Below the pieces are notes generated by a model. The model ran no database searches. It saw nothing but the letters and a program-made list of their open reading frames with translations, and had not been told where the DNA came from. Shown piece by piece: positions 1 to 6,300 of a stretch of 6,920 nt of DNA (its first letter is position 1; each line of letters opens with the position of its first letter). Origin of the DNA: Patescibacteria group bacterium (GTDB taxonomy: Bacteria; Patescibacteriota; Patescibacteriia; JAGPKW01). Both the position numbers and the translations under genes were made by a program. The DNA is taken from the NCBI GenBank assembly GCA_018053685.1, contig JAGPKW010000044.1:1-6920 (forward strand), read 5' to 3'.

Positions 1-78
1 TAAAATATCTTTACAATATTGTATAGAAAACATAAAATCCATAAGTTTAGTGTTTATTAATATAAATATATGGTTTGC

Positions 79-104
79 ATATATTAAAGGAAGGGATATA
101 TAAT
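79..104 (+). promoter_or_regulatory. Putative tRNA-Asn promoter
   Basis: A perfect -10 hexamer TATAAT lies at 99-104, 11 bases before the mature tRNA 5' end, which would give a leader of about 5 bases. A weak -35 candidate (TTTGCA, 74-79) sits 19 bases upstream. An archaeal TATA reading (ATATATTAAA, 79-88) is possible but less likely given the bacterial type of the tRNA. The assignment rests on sequence match and position only. Confidence 0.4.
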
Positions 105-115
105 ATGAAGTGTAT

Positions 116-191
116 TCCGCGATAGCTCAATAGGTAGAGCGAACGGCTGTTAACCGTTTGGTTCCAGGTTCGAGTCCTGGTCGCGGAGCCA
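116..191 (+). tRNA. tRNA-Asn (anticodon GTT)
   Basis: A complete cloverleaf is visible. The acceptor stem TCCGCGA (116-122) pairs with TCGCGGA (181-187). The D-arm is GCTC...GAGC. The anticodon stem AACGG/CCGTT encloses the loop CTGTTAA, giving anticodon GTT. The T-arm is CCAGG-TTCGAGT-CCTGG. The discriminator is G188 and CCA (189-191) is encoded in the DNA. The U1-A72 pair, the GGAG-CCA end and the overall sequence resemble bacterial tRNA-Asn; archaeal ones usually begin with G. A pyrimidine-rich tract (194-207) follows and could help termination. A serine recombinase remnant reads antisense into its 3' half, so this tRNA may be the attachment site of a former element. Confidence 0.97.
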
Positions 192-404
192 ATTTCTTTC
201 TTCTTTAGAATCAGTAAGTATATTGTAGGGCTTTTTCCAATCCCAGCTTAGTTTCATTCCATCCCATCTAAAGTTCGTGCAAAGTGTCTTCACAATCATA
301 CGTTTATTATCTTAAGAGACAGTGTCAAACCTCTTTCCTATAGTTTTAATAGCATCAAGGGAATTAAACATCATACTTGGTAGTTTTTCCTTTATTTCAT
401 TTTT
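150..404 (-). pseudogene. C-terminal remnant of a serine recombinase, running antisense into tRNA-Asn
   Basis: Translating the minus strand from 404 down to 150 gives a decayed reading frame. It runs through NEIKEKLPSMMFNSLDAIK and RFDTVS, hits an in-frame TAA at 312-314, then continues DNKRMIVKTLCTN and FRWDGMKLSWDWKKPYNIL. The pattern 'KR.IV....NF.WDG..L....KKP' matches what I know of the extreme C-terminus of large serine recombinases (resolvase/invertase family with zinc-ribbon domain). The frame then enters the tRNA antisense (LRDQDSNLEPNG) and stops at 150-152 within the anticodon loop. Integrase genes that end inside the target tRNA are a familiar arrangement. The catalytic N-terminal domain is missing: upstream of 404 the frame meets two stops (405-410). 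The gene is therefore dead. The family is recognised by eye only, and the extent of the remnant to the right is uncertain. Confidence 0.62.
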
Positions 405-603
405 TTATTAAGATCCATCCTATATTATATAGCAAACTATTGATTACAAATATCTATCCTATGACAAAATCTTTCCTAAATCATGAAATGATATAAAACA
501 CTTCAAAAATCATATCTATTCCTTTTATTCTACATTTACAAAACAATTCTAAAAAGGAAGTTCACAAAAAGAGTTCTAGTATTTTCATCGTTTCCAATTA
601 TTA

Positions 604-612
604 TGATATACT
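604..612 (+). promoter_or_regulatory. Extended -10 box for the DUF4238 gene
   Basis: TGATATACT matches the bacterial extended -10 (TGnTATAAT) with one mismatch. The ATG at 621 begins 8 bases after the box, where transcription would start. This predicts a leaderless mRNA and favours the 621 start over the ATG at 603, which overlaps the box. There is no Shine-Dalgarno sequence. Confidence 0.45.
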
Positions 613-620
613 TTTTTTAT

Positions 621-1529
621 ATGAGTACACCAAAAAGACATCACTATTTACCACAAAGTTACCTAGAGAATTTTACAAATGAGTTAGGGATGGTTTGGGT
701 CTGTGACAAAGAAAATAATACCTTCAATAAACAATCTCCACATAATACTGGCGTTATCAAAAATTATTATTCAATAAAGCTAGAAGATGGGACTTTTGAC
801 ACACAAATAGAAAAGGCGCTCGCTGATATAGACGGATTATTTATTACAATATTCAATAAGTTTAAAACAAAAGCCCAGCTTACTTCACAAGAGAAATTTG
901 ATATGAGCACGTGCTTGGCATTCCTATATACCAGAACCCCGAAATTTCAGAAAGACTATGAACAGATGATGAATAAGACAACAAAGGAAATTTTCAAAAT
1001 GACTCAAAACGAAGAAACAGTTAAGAGAACATTAAAGGAAATTGGGCAAGATCCTTCTCAAGCAAAAAATGTCGTAAAGTTTATACAAGATGAAGAATAT
1101 GACATAGTGCCTCCTAGAGAAGAATCATTACGCATGATGGTAGAAATGGCTCCCAAGTTACAACCAGCATTCAATATGTATGATTGGGCTGTGTTTAAAG
1201 CTCATCATGAATGTAGTTTTATAACTTCTGACAATCCAGTAATGATGATGCCCCCTAAAAATTACAGCCCTAATAGCTTTCATGGTCTAGGGTTCTTGAC
1301 ACCTGGAGTATCTTTCTTCCTTCCTCTAAGCAGTAAACTTCTTCTTTGCATGAAAAGCACTGAAATTCCTCATAAGAATATTCAATATCTAAGCCTTGGA
1401 AAAGAAGATATGCGAAATATAAATAGGGATTTTTTTAATACTGCCTTAAGATTTGTAATCGGAAGAGATAAACCATTGTTGGAAAAATTACATCAACTTA
1501 ATAAGACCGAAGACATACAAGATACATAG
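621..1529 (+). CDS. DUF4238 family protein
   Basis: The product has 302 residues and is probably cytoplasmic, with no signal peptide or membrane segment. The N-terminus (KRHHYLPQSYLENF, residues 5-18) and the later FITSDNP block (residues 200-206, with D204) are the two hallmarks of DUF4238 as I know it: an early 'K.HHYLP..YL..F' and a 'F.TSDNPV' in the second half. An in-frame ATG at 603 would add six hydrophobic residues. I prefer 621 because family members begin just before the KxHHY motif and because an extended -10 box ends 8 bases earlier. The conserved His pair and Asp could be catalytic, but I know of no settled biochemistry. Members are scattered and often occur in accessory DNA, and here the gene sits between an integrase scar and a nuclease operon. 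It is monocistronic, since its downstream neighbours are on the other strand. A defence role is inference only. Confidence 0.85.
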   Translation: MSTPKRHHYLPQSYLENFTNELGMVWVCDKENNTFNKQSPHNTGVIKNYYSIKLEDGTFDTQIEKALADIDGLFITIFNKFKTKAQLTSQEKFDMSTCLAFLYTRTPKFQKDYEQMMNKTTKEIFKMTQNEETVKRTLKEIGQDPSQAKNVVKFIQDEEYDIVPPREESLRMMVEMAPKLQPAFNMYDWAVFKAHHECSFITSDNPVMMMPPKNYSPNSFHGLGFLTPGVSFFLPLSSKLLLCMKSTEIPHKNIQYLSLGKEDMRNINRDFFNTALRFVIGRDKPLLEKLHQLNKTEDIQDT

Positions 1530-1651
1530 AAAGGAATAATATCCGCCGTAGGAAAAGATGTATTAGAACACCTACTTTGTACAACATATGTCTTAGTTAT
1601 TGTCTTTAAGAACCTTTCTTACCATATCTATATTTATAATCCTTTATTCTA

Positions 1652-2109
1652 TTAATAACTCTTCTTCATAAGAAGTTCGCACACTGTGAAGTACGCGGAG
1701 AACTCATCAGCGAGAATTACAAGTTCACATCTCTCTCTTTCCTTCAAAGATCTGTCTTCTATAACCTTTTCTAGAGTCTTAATACAATCCTCTCTGTTAA
1801 TTATGACTCGAGAATATAAATATTCTTTATCTATTTCTGTCATTACAAATTCTGCAATTTTAGGATCTAAAAGAATAACCTTAAGATCTTTGAGTTTGTT
1901 TTTCTTAGTAAGACTTTTGATTGCAGTTTGCAGAAATACAGATTTTTCTGAACCTGTTGCTCCAATATAAGAATATTACCAGTTTTAACCAGATCTCTAT
2001 AAATGATATCTCCTTCTAATGATTGTCCTACAACTACTGGGAGTTTTGATTTCTTCCATTCTTCAGATAATTGATCCTCTATATCTTTCCAAAGTATATA
2101 TTTCTGCAT
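1652..2109 (-). pseudogene. Broken FtsK/SpoIIIE-type ATPase
   Basis: The minus strand from 2109 encodes MQKYILWKDIEDQLSEEW, then the FtsK-like approach to the P-loop, LPVVVGQSLEGDII (residues 23-36) and KTGNILI. At about 1964-1971 one base appears to be missing. In the shifted frame the text resumes as GATGSEKS (1940-1963), a Walker A motif (GxxGxGKS) in which the last Gly is Glu. It continues through VILLDPK, as in FtsK, to LVILADEF, a Walker B-like strand. It ends at TAA 1652-1654, far short of a whole motor domain: the region after Walker B is missing. A two-hairpin RNA element (1661-1700) begins exactly after Walker B. FtsK-type motors pump DNA, and short ones often belong to plasmids or conjugative elements. 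The start lies 20 bases after the stop of a membrane protein gene, so the two were probably one operon. Frameshift, P-loop substitution and truncation together argue for real decay over a single sequencing error. Confidence 0.72.
1661..1700 (-). repeat. Two-hairpin element, copy 1
   Basis: In the minus-strand RNA, CGCGUAC-UUCACA-GUGUGCG forms a 7-bp stem with a 6-base loop, with two G-U pairs inside (hairpin core plus flanks, 1676-1700). It abuts a second hairpin, CTTCTT-ATG-AAGAAG (1661-1675). Copy 2 at 6725-6762 matches the first hairpin at 20 of 25 positions. The differing stem positions keep pairing: A-U here is G-C there, and C-G here is U-G there. The other differences lie in the loop. 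The G-U pairs work only in the minus-strand transcript, so that is the likely sense. This copy lies immediately after the Walker B segment of the broken FtsK gene. Confidence 0.6.
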
Positions 2110-2129
2110 ATTAATAGGTCGTCTTTAAT

Positions 2130-2780
2130 TTAATTGTTTTTTTGATTTTTACTCTTTTTCTCCCACTCTCTAATAGTTTGTTGAAACTCATCCATTTTTA
2201 ATTCTTGCTCTATTCTGTTCAAAGGAATAATTCCTAACTCTTTTCTCATTATATTAATAGCTGTTTCTTTTTTATACTTCTCTCTTAAGTTAACATAGTA
2301 TGAAAATATATTGTAATTTCCTAAAACTTCTTCCACTACATATTTTGATTCACTCTCAAAAACTTCCTCTACATATCTCTGCAAAATGAACTTTTCTCCT
2401 AGACCATTCTTTACAGCAAGATCTATAACTGCATTCATAAATGTAGGTGTAGTTTGAGGTCGCTCATCCTGATCTGATACTAAAAATTGAAAACGAAGGT
2501 TAGTTAGAAATTTAGGTTTATACCTTAATTTCCAGTATAGATATCCTAAATATCCTGGAATTATTGTTCTAGTAACATATGCAAATATTAAAATTATGAT
2601 ACTTGCACCTAGAGATATTTTTAAAACTCCAAAGATGAAACCTGAAACTACAATTAAGATTCCAATACCAGAAATGATATTATTTTGATGCCTTGCTAAA
2701 CCAATTAAATAAAAAAATATTCCGAGATAAAGAAAACCCAATGTGAACCATACATTTGAATTTTGGATTATATCTAACAT
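2130..2780 (-). CDS. Three-helix membrane protein upstream of FtsK remnant
   Basis: I do not recognise a family for this 216-residue product. The N-terminal part has three hydrophobic segments (about residues 10-29, 35-54 and 57-82), followed at once by basic residues (YWKLRYKPK, 82-90), so the C-terminal ~130 residues are probably cytoplasmic. That tail is helical and charged (VEEVFESESKYVVEEVLG; EREKK-like stretches) and ends in a Lys/Asn-rich run. The start at 2780 has an AGGAG Shine-Dalgarno sequence (2786-2790) five bases upstream, unusual in this window, and a TATAAC -10-like box at 2797-2802. The broken FtsK-type ATPase starts 20 bases downstream. A separate membrane anchor feeding a soluble FtsK motor would explain the pairing: FtsK proteins normally carry both parts in one chain. 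That role is inference. The gene is intact although its partner is broken. Confidence 0.75.
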   Translation of the reverse strand: MLDIIQNSNVWFTLGFLYLGIFFYLIGLARHQNNIISGIGILIVVSGFIFGVLKISLGASIIILIFAYVTRTIIPGYLGYLYWKLRYKPKFLTNLRFQFLVSDQDERPQTTPTFMNAVIDLAVKNGLGEKFILQRYVEEVFESESKYVVEEVLGNYNIFSYYVNLREKYKKETAINIMRKELGIIPLNRIEQELKMDEFQQTIREWEKKSKNQKNN

Positions 2781-2796
2781 TACAACTCCTAACCAA

Positions 2797-2810
2797 GTTA
2801 TATATATATT
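2797..2810. promoter_or_regulatory. Bidirectional AT-rich promoter box
   Basis: The alternating TATA run can serve both strands. On the minus strand TATAAC (2797-2802) lies 16 bases before the ATG at 2780. On the plus strand TATATT (2805-2810) would start a transcript near 2817, where the structured RNA begins. No strong -35 is seen on either strand. Confidence 0.4.
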
Positions 2811-2816
2811 CTAAGA

Positions 2817-2944
2817 GGTGGAACAAATGGTCCCCTGCTTACAGGAGTATATCACTATATCTCCTACTAAGGTTTCCCTCAGTAACCCGGTTAGTGATTG
2901 TAAGACGGAGAACTGTCTATTACACTAACCGGGGTTTAATTTTC
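2817..2944 (+). ncRNA. Candidate structured small RNA upstream of the HEPN operon
   Basis: This gene-free stretch is densely structured and locally richer in G+C than its flanks. Hairpin 1 pairs AGGAG (2843-2847) with CTCCT (2861-2865) and ATAT (2849-2852) with ATAT (2857-2860), with one bulged T and loop CACT. It is extended by CTTA/TAAG (2838-2841/2868-2871). Hairpin 2 pairs AACCCGGTTAGTG (2884-2896) with CACTAACCGGGGTT (2923-2936), 13 bp with one bulged G. It is topped by a second stem, AGACGG-AGAA-CTGTCT (2903-2918), across an internal loop (2897-2902/2919-2922). It ends in TTTAATTTT, a terminator-like tail. A -10-like TATATT lies at 2805-2810. No plus-strand gene lies within 1.2 kb upstream that this terminator could serve, which favours an independent RNA of about 125 bases. 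It matches no RNA family I recognise. It could also be a regulatory leader for the HEPN gene at 3027, although that gene has its own promoter. Confidence 0.5.
2884..2944 (+). terminator. Terminator-like hairpin and T-tract
   Basis: A 13-bp G+C-rich stem (2884-2896 with 2923-2936, G2934 bulged) runs directly into TTTAATTTT. The T-tract is on the plus strand only; the minus-strand side has no U-run. It would end a transcript begun near 2817. The long internal part of the hairpin is unusual for a plain terminator, so it may be a functional domain of the RNA as well. Confidence 0.4.
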
Positions 2945-3012
2945 AATACCATGCCTTAATAGGTTTAGGTAGCTCATTATAAAATTAATCTCACAATATT
3001 TAAAGCCCTTAA

Positions 3013-3021
3013 TGGTATAAT
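3013..3021 (+). promoter_or_regulatory. Extended -10 promoter of the HEPN operon
   Basis: TGGTATAAT is a perfect bacterial extended -10 box. The ATG at 3027 lies five bases further on, where transcription should begin, so the mRNA is probably leaderless. No good -35 is present (ACAATA at 2993-2998), which is acceptable for an extended -10 promoter. The archaeal alternative is TATTTAAA at 2997-3004, centred about 26 bases before the ATG. Confidence 0.55.
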
Positions 3022-3026
3022 ACGTC

Positions 3027-4328
3027 ATGGAGCAACACAAAACTAAAGAAGAAGCAGAAGCAGAGCTTCTTAATCTTATTAGTCAATATTTAGCTAAAGG
3101 AAAAATATACTCAAGAAAAGTTTTCATGAGCAGTATATCCCCAAAAGATCCTCTACTCAAAAAAATCTCCGCAGATGCGTCCATTCTAAATCCTTGGTTT
3201 GCTGAAGATATTAATAATCCTGGCATTATTAAACACTTAATTGCTGATTATATAGAAACAAAATTAGAGAAGGAAACCTTTAGTAAAAAAGAGATTTTTG
3301 AAGAAATTTCAACTTTTAAACAATTCAAAGATGTTGATGCACTTAGCCAAACTATAACCAATTTGATCAAGAGGAAACCTTTTAGTTATAAATTTTACTT
3401 TCCTCTTACAAATTTTAATAATTGGGAAGGTATCAACGATATAAAAATTTCTAAAAGTCTAGATTTAAAAAGACTTGATCTTAAAGTTCACGATTATTAT
3501 CTAAACTTCTTAGGAGGATCTAGTTCCTTCCTTCCAAAGAAAATTACAACTCAACCAGGAGAAGTCATTACAATTACAGGGCAAATAAAGGGCTATGTCT
3601 CTCAACATAGTTATAGACCAACAGAAACAATAGAGTCTTCTATAATGGAAATACAAATTCTCATAGGATTGTTAGACATTTTTAATATTTTAGAAGATGT
3701 TTATACTAAAACTAATATAGATGATAATGCAGTCATTTTTACAACTTACAAAAATAATACAATCGTAGCTTTTGACATGGAGACGGATATCTTATCTTTT
3801 CTATCTAAAAAACAATTTAATTCTTCCATAACAAGATATGAAAACATCATTGGAGAAACAAAACTTTTAGGTAATCTTAAAGAGGATATTTTTGTCCCTA
3901 TTCAAAATTTTTTTGTAGCATCTGGTCAAGATGATGATTTAATCAAAAATTTTACTACTAAGATAGGAAATGCAGTTATATGGTACTTATACGGGATATC
4001 CTCTGCAAATCCTAAGAAGGGGATCATTAATTTAATAACCTCTTTAGAATCATTAATTAGAAACACCAATGGGAATCTACATGGACGAGCGATTTCAGAA
4101 ATATGCGGTGTATTATTAGGATCAAAAGTTTCTTTAATGACAGGAATCCAAGAGAGAATTACTGAAATTTATAAATTGAGAAATGCTTTAGTTCATACAG
4201 GAAAAGCTCGGATAGGAAATAATGAAAAAGATTTAAAAATATACAATAGAGAAGACCTAGAAGTAGAAAGACTCTTTCTGGCTGGGCAGATAAAGGAGTT
4301 AATTAAGATGGAAATAAATAAGCTATAA
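3027..4328 (+). CDS. HEPN-domain RNase-like protein (Apea-like HEPN)
   Basis: The product has 433 residues. The C-terminal ~110 residues form a helical domain with LESLIRN (340-346), GRAISEICGVLLG (353-365) and YKLRNALVHTG (382-392). RNALVH (R385 to H390) is the RX4H motif that forms the active site of HEPN ribonucleases, and the arrangement fits the Apea-like HEPN group. Such proteins cut RNA as dimers and act in abortive infection and toxin systems. The N-terminal ~120 residues are helical and charged, perhaps winged-helix-like. The middle (about 130-320) is mixed alpha/beta with no family I recognise and may be the sensor or regulatory part. The gene starts at a leaderless ATG behind a perfect extended -10. 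It is followed after 10 bases by a DUF4365 nuclease-like gene, so the two are almost certainly cotranscribed. A structured RNA candidate lies just upstream. Toxicity and trigger are inference. Confidence 0.85.
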   Translation: MEQHKTKEEAEAELLNLISQYLAKGKIYSRKVFMSSISPKDPLLKKISADASILNPWFAEDINNPGIIKHLIADYIETKLEKETFSKKEIFEEISTFKQFKDVDALSQTITNLIKRKPFSYKFYFPLTNFNNWEGINDIKISKSLDLKRLDLKVHDYYLNFLGGSSSFLPKKITTQPGEVITITGQIKGYVSQHSYRPTETIESSIMEIQILIGLLDIFNILEDVYTKTNIDDNAVIFTTYKNNTIVAFDMETDILSFLSKKQFNSSITRYENIIGETKLLGNLKEDIFVPIQNFFVASGQDDDLIKNFTTKIGNAVIWYLYGISSANPKKGIINLITSLESLIRNTNGNLHGRAISEICGVLLGSKVSLMTGIQERITEIYKLRNALVHTGKARIGNNEKDLKIYNREDLEVERLFLAGQIKELIKMEINKL

Positions 4329-4338
4329 TTGAGAAATA

Positions 4339-5976
4339 ATGTCTACAAGGCGAAATAAACAAAATAGAATCGGAACGGAAGCAGAAAACATATTTAGAGA
4401 TTCTTTACCAAACAATGAAAGACTAGATATTACCTTAGAAGAAGTTAGAGCTCATGATTATGGTATTGATGGTCTTCTTCAAATCTTTAAAAATGAAGAA
4501 TTTACGGGAGAAACTCCATATATACAAATTAAAGGTCAGGAGAATTTGAAATTTACAAAAGAAGGGGTATTCATACAAAGAATGAAAATGGAACATATGG
4601 AACTTTTCTTAGAGAAACTGACTAATCCTGCTTTCTTAATCGTTTCAGATACAAAAAATAAAAAATGTTACTGGTTAGATCTTCAAATAGACCCTTTAAC
4701 TACTGAGCTCTTTTTAAAAGCTAAAAGAAAAAAGCAAAAAACCTTAACATTATATATAAATCCTAAAAATTCATTACCAGAAACATACCAGGATTTTCTT
4801 GCTGCAGTCTCAAATTCAAAACTACATATACAAGAAAGAAATGAATTACAATATCTACGACAAATTGCAAAAACAAATTTTGATCTAGCACTTCAAAAAT
4901 TGGATACTTATGCAAAGAATTTAATAAATATTCCAGGATTTTCTCTTACACCTACTAAAAAATCCTCTACCCCGATGATGAGAATCACTACAAGTTCTGG
5001 AATCACATCTAATCTGTATCCAAATAAAAGTTTTAAACCCGGAGATGAACCAGAGATAGATATTCAATTCCAAGTTCCCGAAAAAGATAAAAAAAATATT
5101 AAGATATTAGGAAACATCCAAAAAGATCCTTCTTGTCTTTCAGAACTGAATCCTAAATATATTTCTTCTTTACAAATAAAGACTGCACATAAGACGCTTG
5201 AAGATTATCCTAATCTCAAGCACAATCTTAAACCTACAAAAATTATTGTTAATCCAATTAAACAGCAAAGGCAACTTTTTTTACATAACAAAGAGACAAA
5301 AGAAGAAATTGCTATCAATGTTGAAACATGGGTTAATGGAGAAGGAAACATTATCATTTCAACACCAGAACATAACACACAACTATTAAATCTCTCTGGG
5401 AATATAGAGGTAGAAGCCAGAATGTTGACTATAAATATCCGTCTTTTAGTTGAAAATATTCAAACGATAAAGGAATCTTTCAGGATATTTCAGCTTTTTA
5501 ATTATACATCCGAAGATAACCAAATTGAATTATATTTAAATACCAAGGGATTCAAAATATTAATTGGAACATATCAACCAGGATATAAATTTGTTAGTGA
5601 AGAAAATCTCAACTTCTATAAGACTCTATACCGCCTTCAAGATTCCATAAAAGAAGAACTGCCTTTCCCTGAAAAAATAACAGCTGAAGATGTTGAAAAC
5701 ATTAGAATATTAAAGAGTATGCTTTTGGACAATGAACCTCCTAAGAGTTTTGCTTTTACAATAGTAAAACCTAAAATCATTCCTAGGCAAGGGCTTCCTC
5801 TTACAATAACCCTATCAGATGCAAATCTATTCGGAGTAAATGTTCATTTAAAAACTAATTCCTTGATTAAACTAAAGGGAACTATTTCAGAAGTACACAA
5901 AGATAGAAATACATACAAAATAACTTGCAATAGGGTTGTTTTATTGAAAGAGCATGAGAAAGAAAAAGCTGAATAA
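4339..5976 (+). CDS. DUF4365 (PD-(D/E)XK nuclease-like) protein with long C-terminal extension
   Basis: The product has 545 residues. Residues 1-155 fit DUF4365: IGTEAENIF (11-19, with E16), HDYGIDG (39-45, with D44) and YIQIKG (61-66, with Q63 and K65). E...D...QxK is the active-site signature of the PD-(D/E)XK fold, so an intact metal-dependent nuclease site is likely. A lysine-rich turn and a helical linker (about 160-198) follow. The remaining ~345 residues are largely beta-strand-like, with one helical stretch near 430-465, and match nothing I know. DUF4365 proteins are usually much shorter or fused to other modules, so this C-terminal half probably supplies target recognition or partner binding. 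The start lies 10 bases after the HEPN gene stop, with no Shine-Dalgarno sequence, which suggests translation coupled to the upstream gene. Whether it cuts DNA, or only binds it, cannot be read from sequence. The defence role is inference. Confidence 0.83.
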   Translation: MSTRRNKQNRIGTEAENIFRDSLPNNERLDITLEEVRAHDYGIDGLLQIFKNEEFTGETPYIQIKGQENLKFTKEGVFIQRMKMEHMELFLEKLTNPAFLIVSDTKNKKCYWLDLQIDPLTTELFLKAKRKKQKTLTLYINPKNSLPETYQDFLAAVSNSKLHIQERNELQYLRQIAKTNFDLALQKLDTYAKNLINIPGFSLTPTKKSSTPMMRITTSSGITSNLYPNKSFKPGDEPEIDIQFQVPEKDKKNIKILGNIQKDPSCLSELNPKYISSLQIKTAHKTLEDYPNLKHNLKPTKIIVNPIKQQRQLFLHNKETKEEIAINVETWVNGEGNIIISTPEHNTQLLNLSGNIEVEARMLTINIRLLVENIQTIKESFRIFQLFNYTSEDNQIELYLNTKGFKILIGTYQPGYKFVSEENLNFYKTLYRLQDSIKEELPFPEKITAEDVENIRILKSMLLDNEPPKSFAFTIVKPKIIPRQGLPLTITLSDANLFGVNVHLKTNSLIKLKGTISEVHKDRNTYKITCNRVVLLKEHEKEKAE

Positions 5977-5979
5977 CTA

Positions 5980-6252
5980 CTTTCTGTTTATAAAAAGACA
6001 ACATCTCCTTTTGCAGTAATAAAATATGGTTTTCTGTATTTTTATTCCTTAATCTCTCAAGCAAGACTTCTTCTCCATTCCTACTAAAATCTCAACCCTC
6101 TTTCTTAAGAAAATTCATATAGCTATTAAATTATAAATATTTCCTTTTTCATCACTTTTCCTTGCTTCATAGTATTCCTTTAATCTCTTTTATGATTCTA
6201 GTACTTCTTTAATCTCCTTTTGTGAAGGATACTTAAACTTTTTTACTTTCAT
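5980..6252 (-). pseudogene. Decayed minus-strand gene, function unknown
   Basis: From an ATG at 6250-6252 the minus strand reads MKVKKFKYPSQKEIKEVLES, then meets TAA (6190-6192). It continues in the same frame as KRLKEYYEARKSDEKGN, and after another stop and a shift of frame reads LLERLRNKNTENHILLLQK to near 5980. The Lys/Glu-rich helical character persists through the breaks, which suggests a small cytoplasmic protein that has lost function. A CATAAT box (6260-6265) sits 7 bases before the start, so it may once have been leaderless like its neighbours. The family is not recognised. It could instead be spurious AT-rich coding potential. The position, convergent with the nuclease operon and divergent from the 92-residue gene, is that of a real former gene. 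Confidence 0.4.
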
Positions 6253-6273
6253 ATGTTATATTATGTTAAAGAA

Positions 6274-6293
6274 TTTATATAATTTATTTTAAT
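6274..6293 (+). promoter_or_regulatory. Putative promoter of the 92-residue gene
   Basis: Two -10-like boxes precede the ATG at 6301: TATAAT at 6278-6283, giving a leader of about 11 bases, and TTTAAT at 6288-6293, giving a leaderless start. The AT palindrome around 6274-6285 may also help the divergent decayed gene that starts at 6252. No Shine-Dalgarno sequence is seen. Confidence 0.35.
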
Positions 6294-6300
6294 TATCTCT

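Noticed and set aside
1548..1575. GTAGG...CCTAC inverted repeat after the DUF4238 stop, as a terminator
   Set aside because: It has a five-base stem with a very long loop and no T-tract directly after it.
1686..1970. Plus-strand open frame of 94 codons
   Set aside because: It is antisense to the FtsK-type remnant, whose P-loop and Walker B motifs show that the minus strand was coding. No promoter or start signal supports it.
2884..2936. Box H/ACA guide RNA, suggested by the internal loop in hairpin 2
   Set aside because: No ACA or ANA lies at the expected distance after the lower stem, there is no clear kink-turn, and the host looks bacterial.
2817..2944. Type III toxin-antitoxin RNA or CRISPR-like repeats upstream of the HEPN gene
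   Set aside because: There are no tandem repeats or regularly spaced units; the two hairpins have unrelated sequences.
2756..2959. Plus-strand open frame of 67 codons
   Set aside because: It overlaps the membrane gene start and the hairpins. The stem-loop structure explains the sequence better than a protein does.
2997..3004. Archaeal TATA box (TATTTAAA) before the HEPN gene, and similar boxes elsewhere, suggesting an archaeon
   Set aside because: The tRNA-Asn has bacterial features and perfect or near-perfect extended -10 boxes fit better. AT-rich DNA yields TATA-like runs by chance. The archaeal option is not fully excluded.
5198..5389. Plus-strand open frame of 63 codons
   Set aside because: It is an out-of-frame shadow inside the intact DUF4365 gene.
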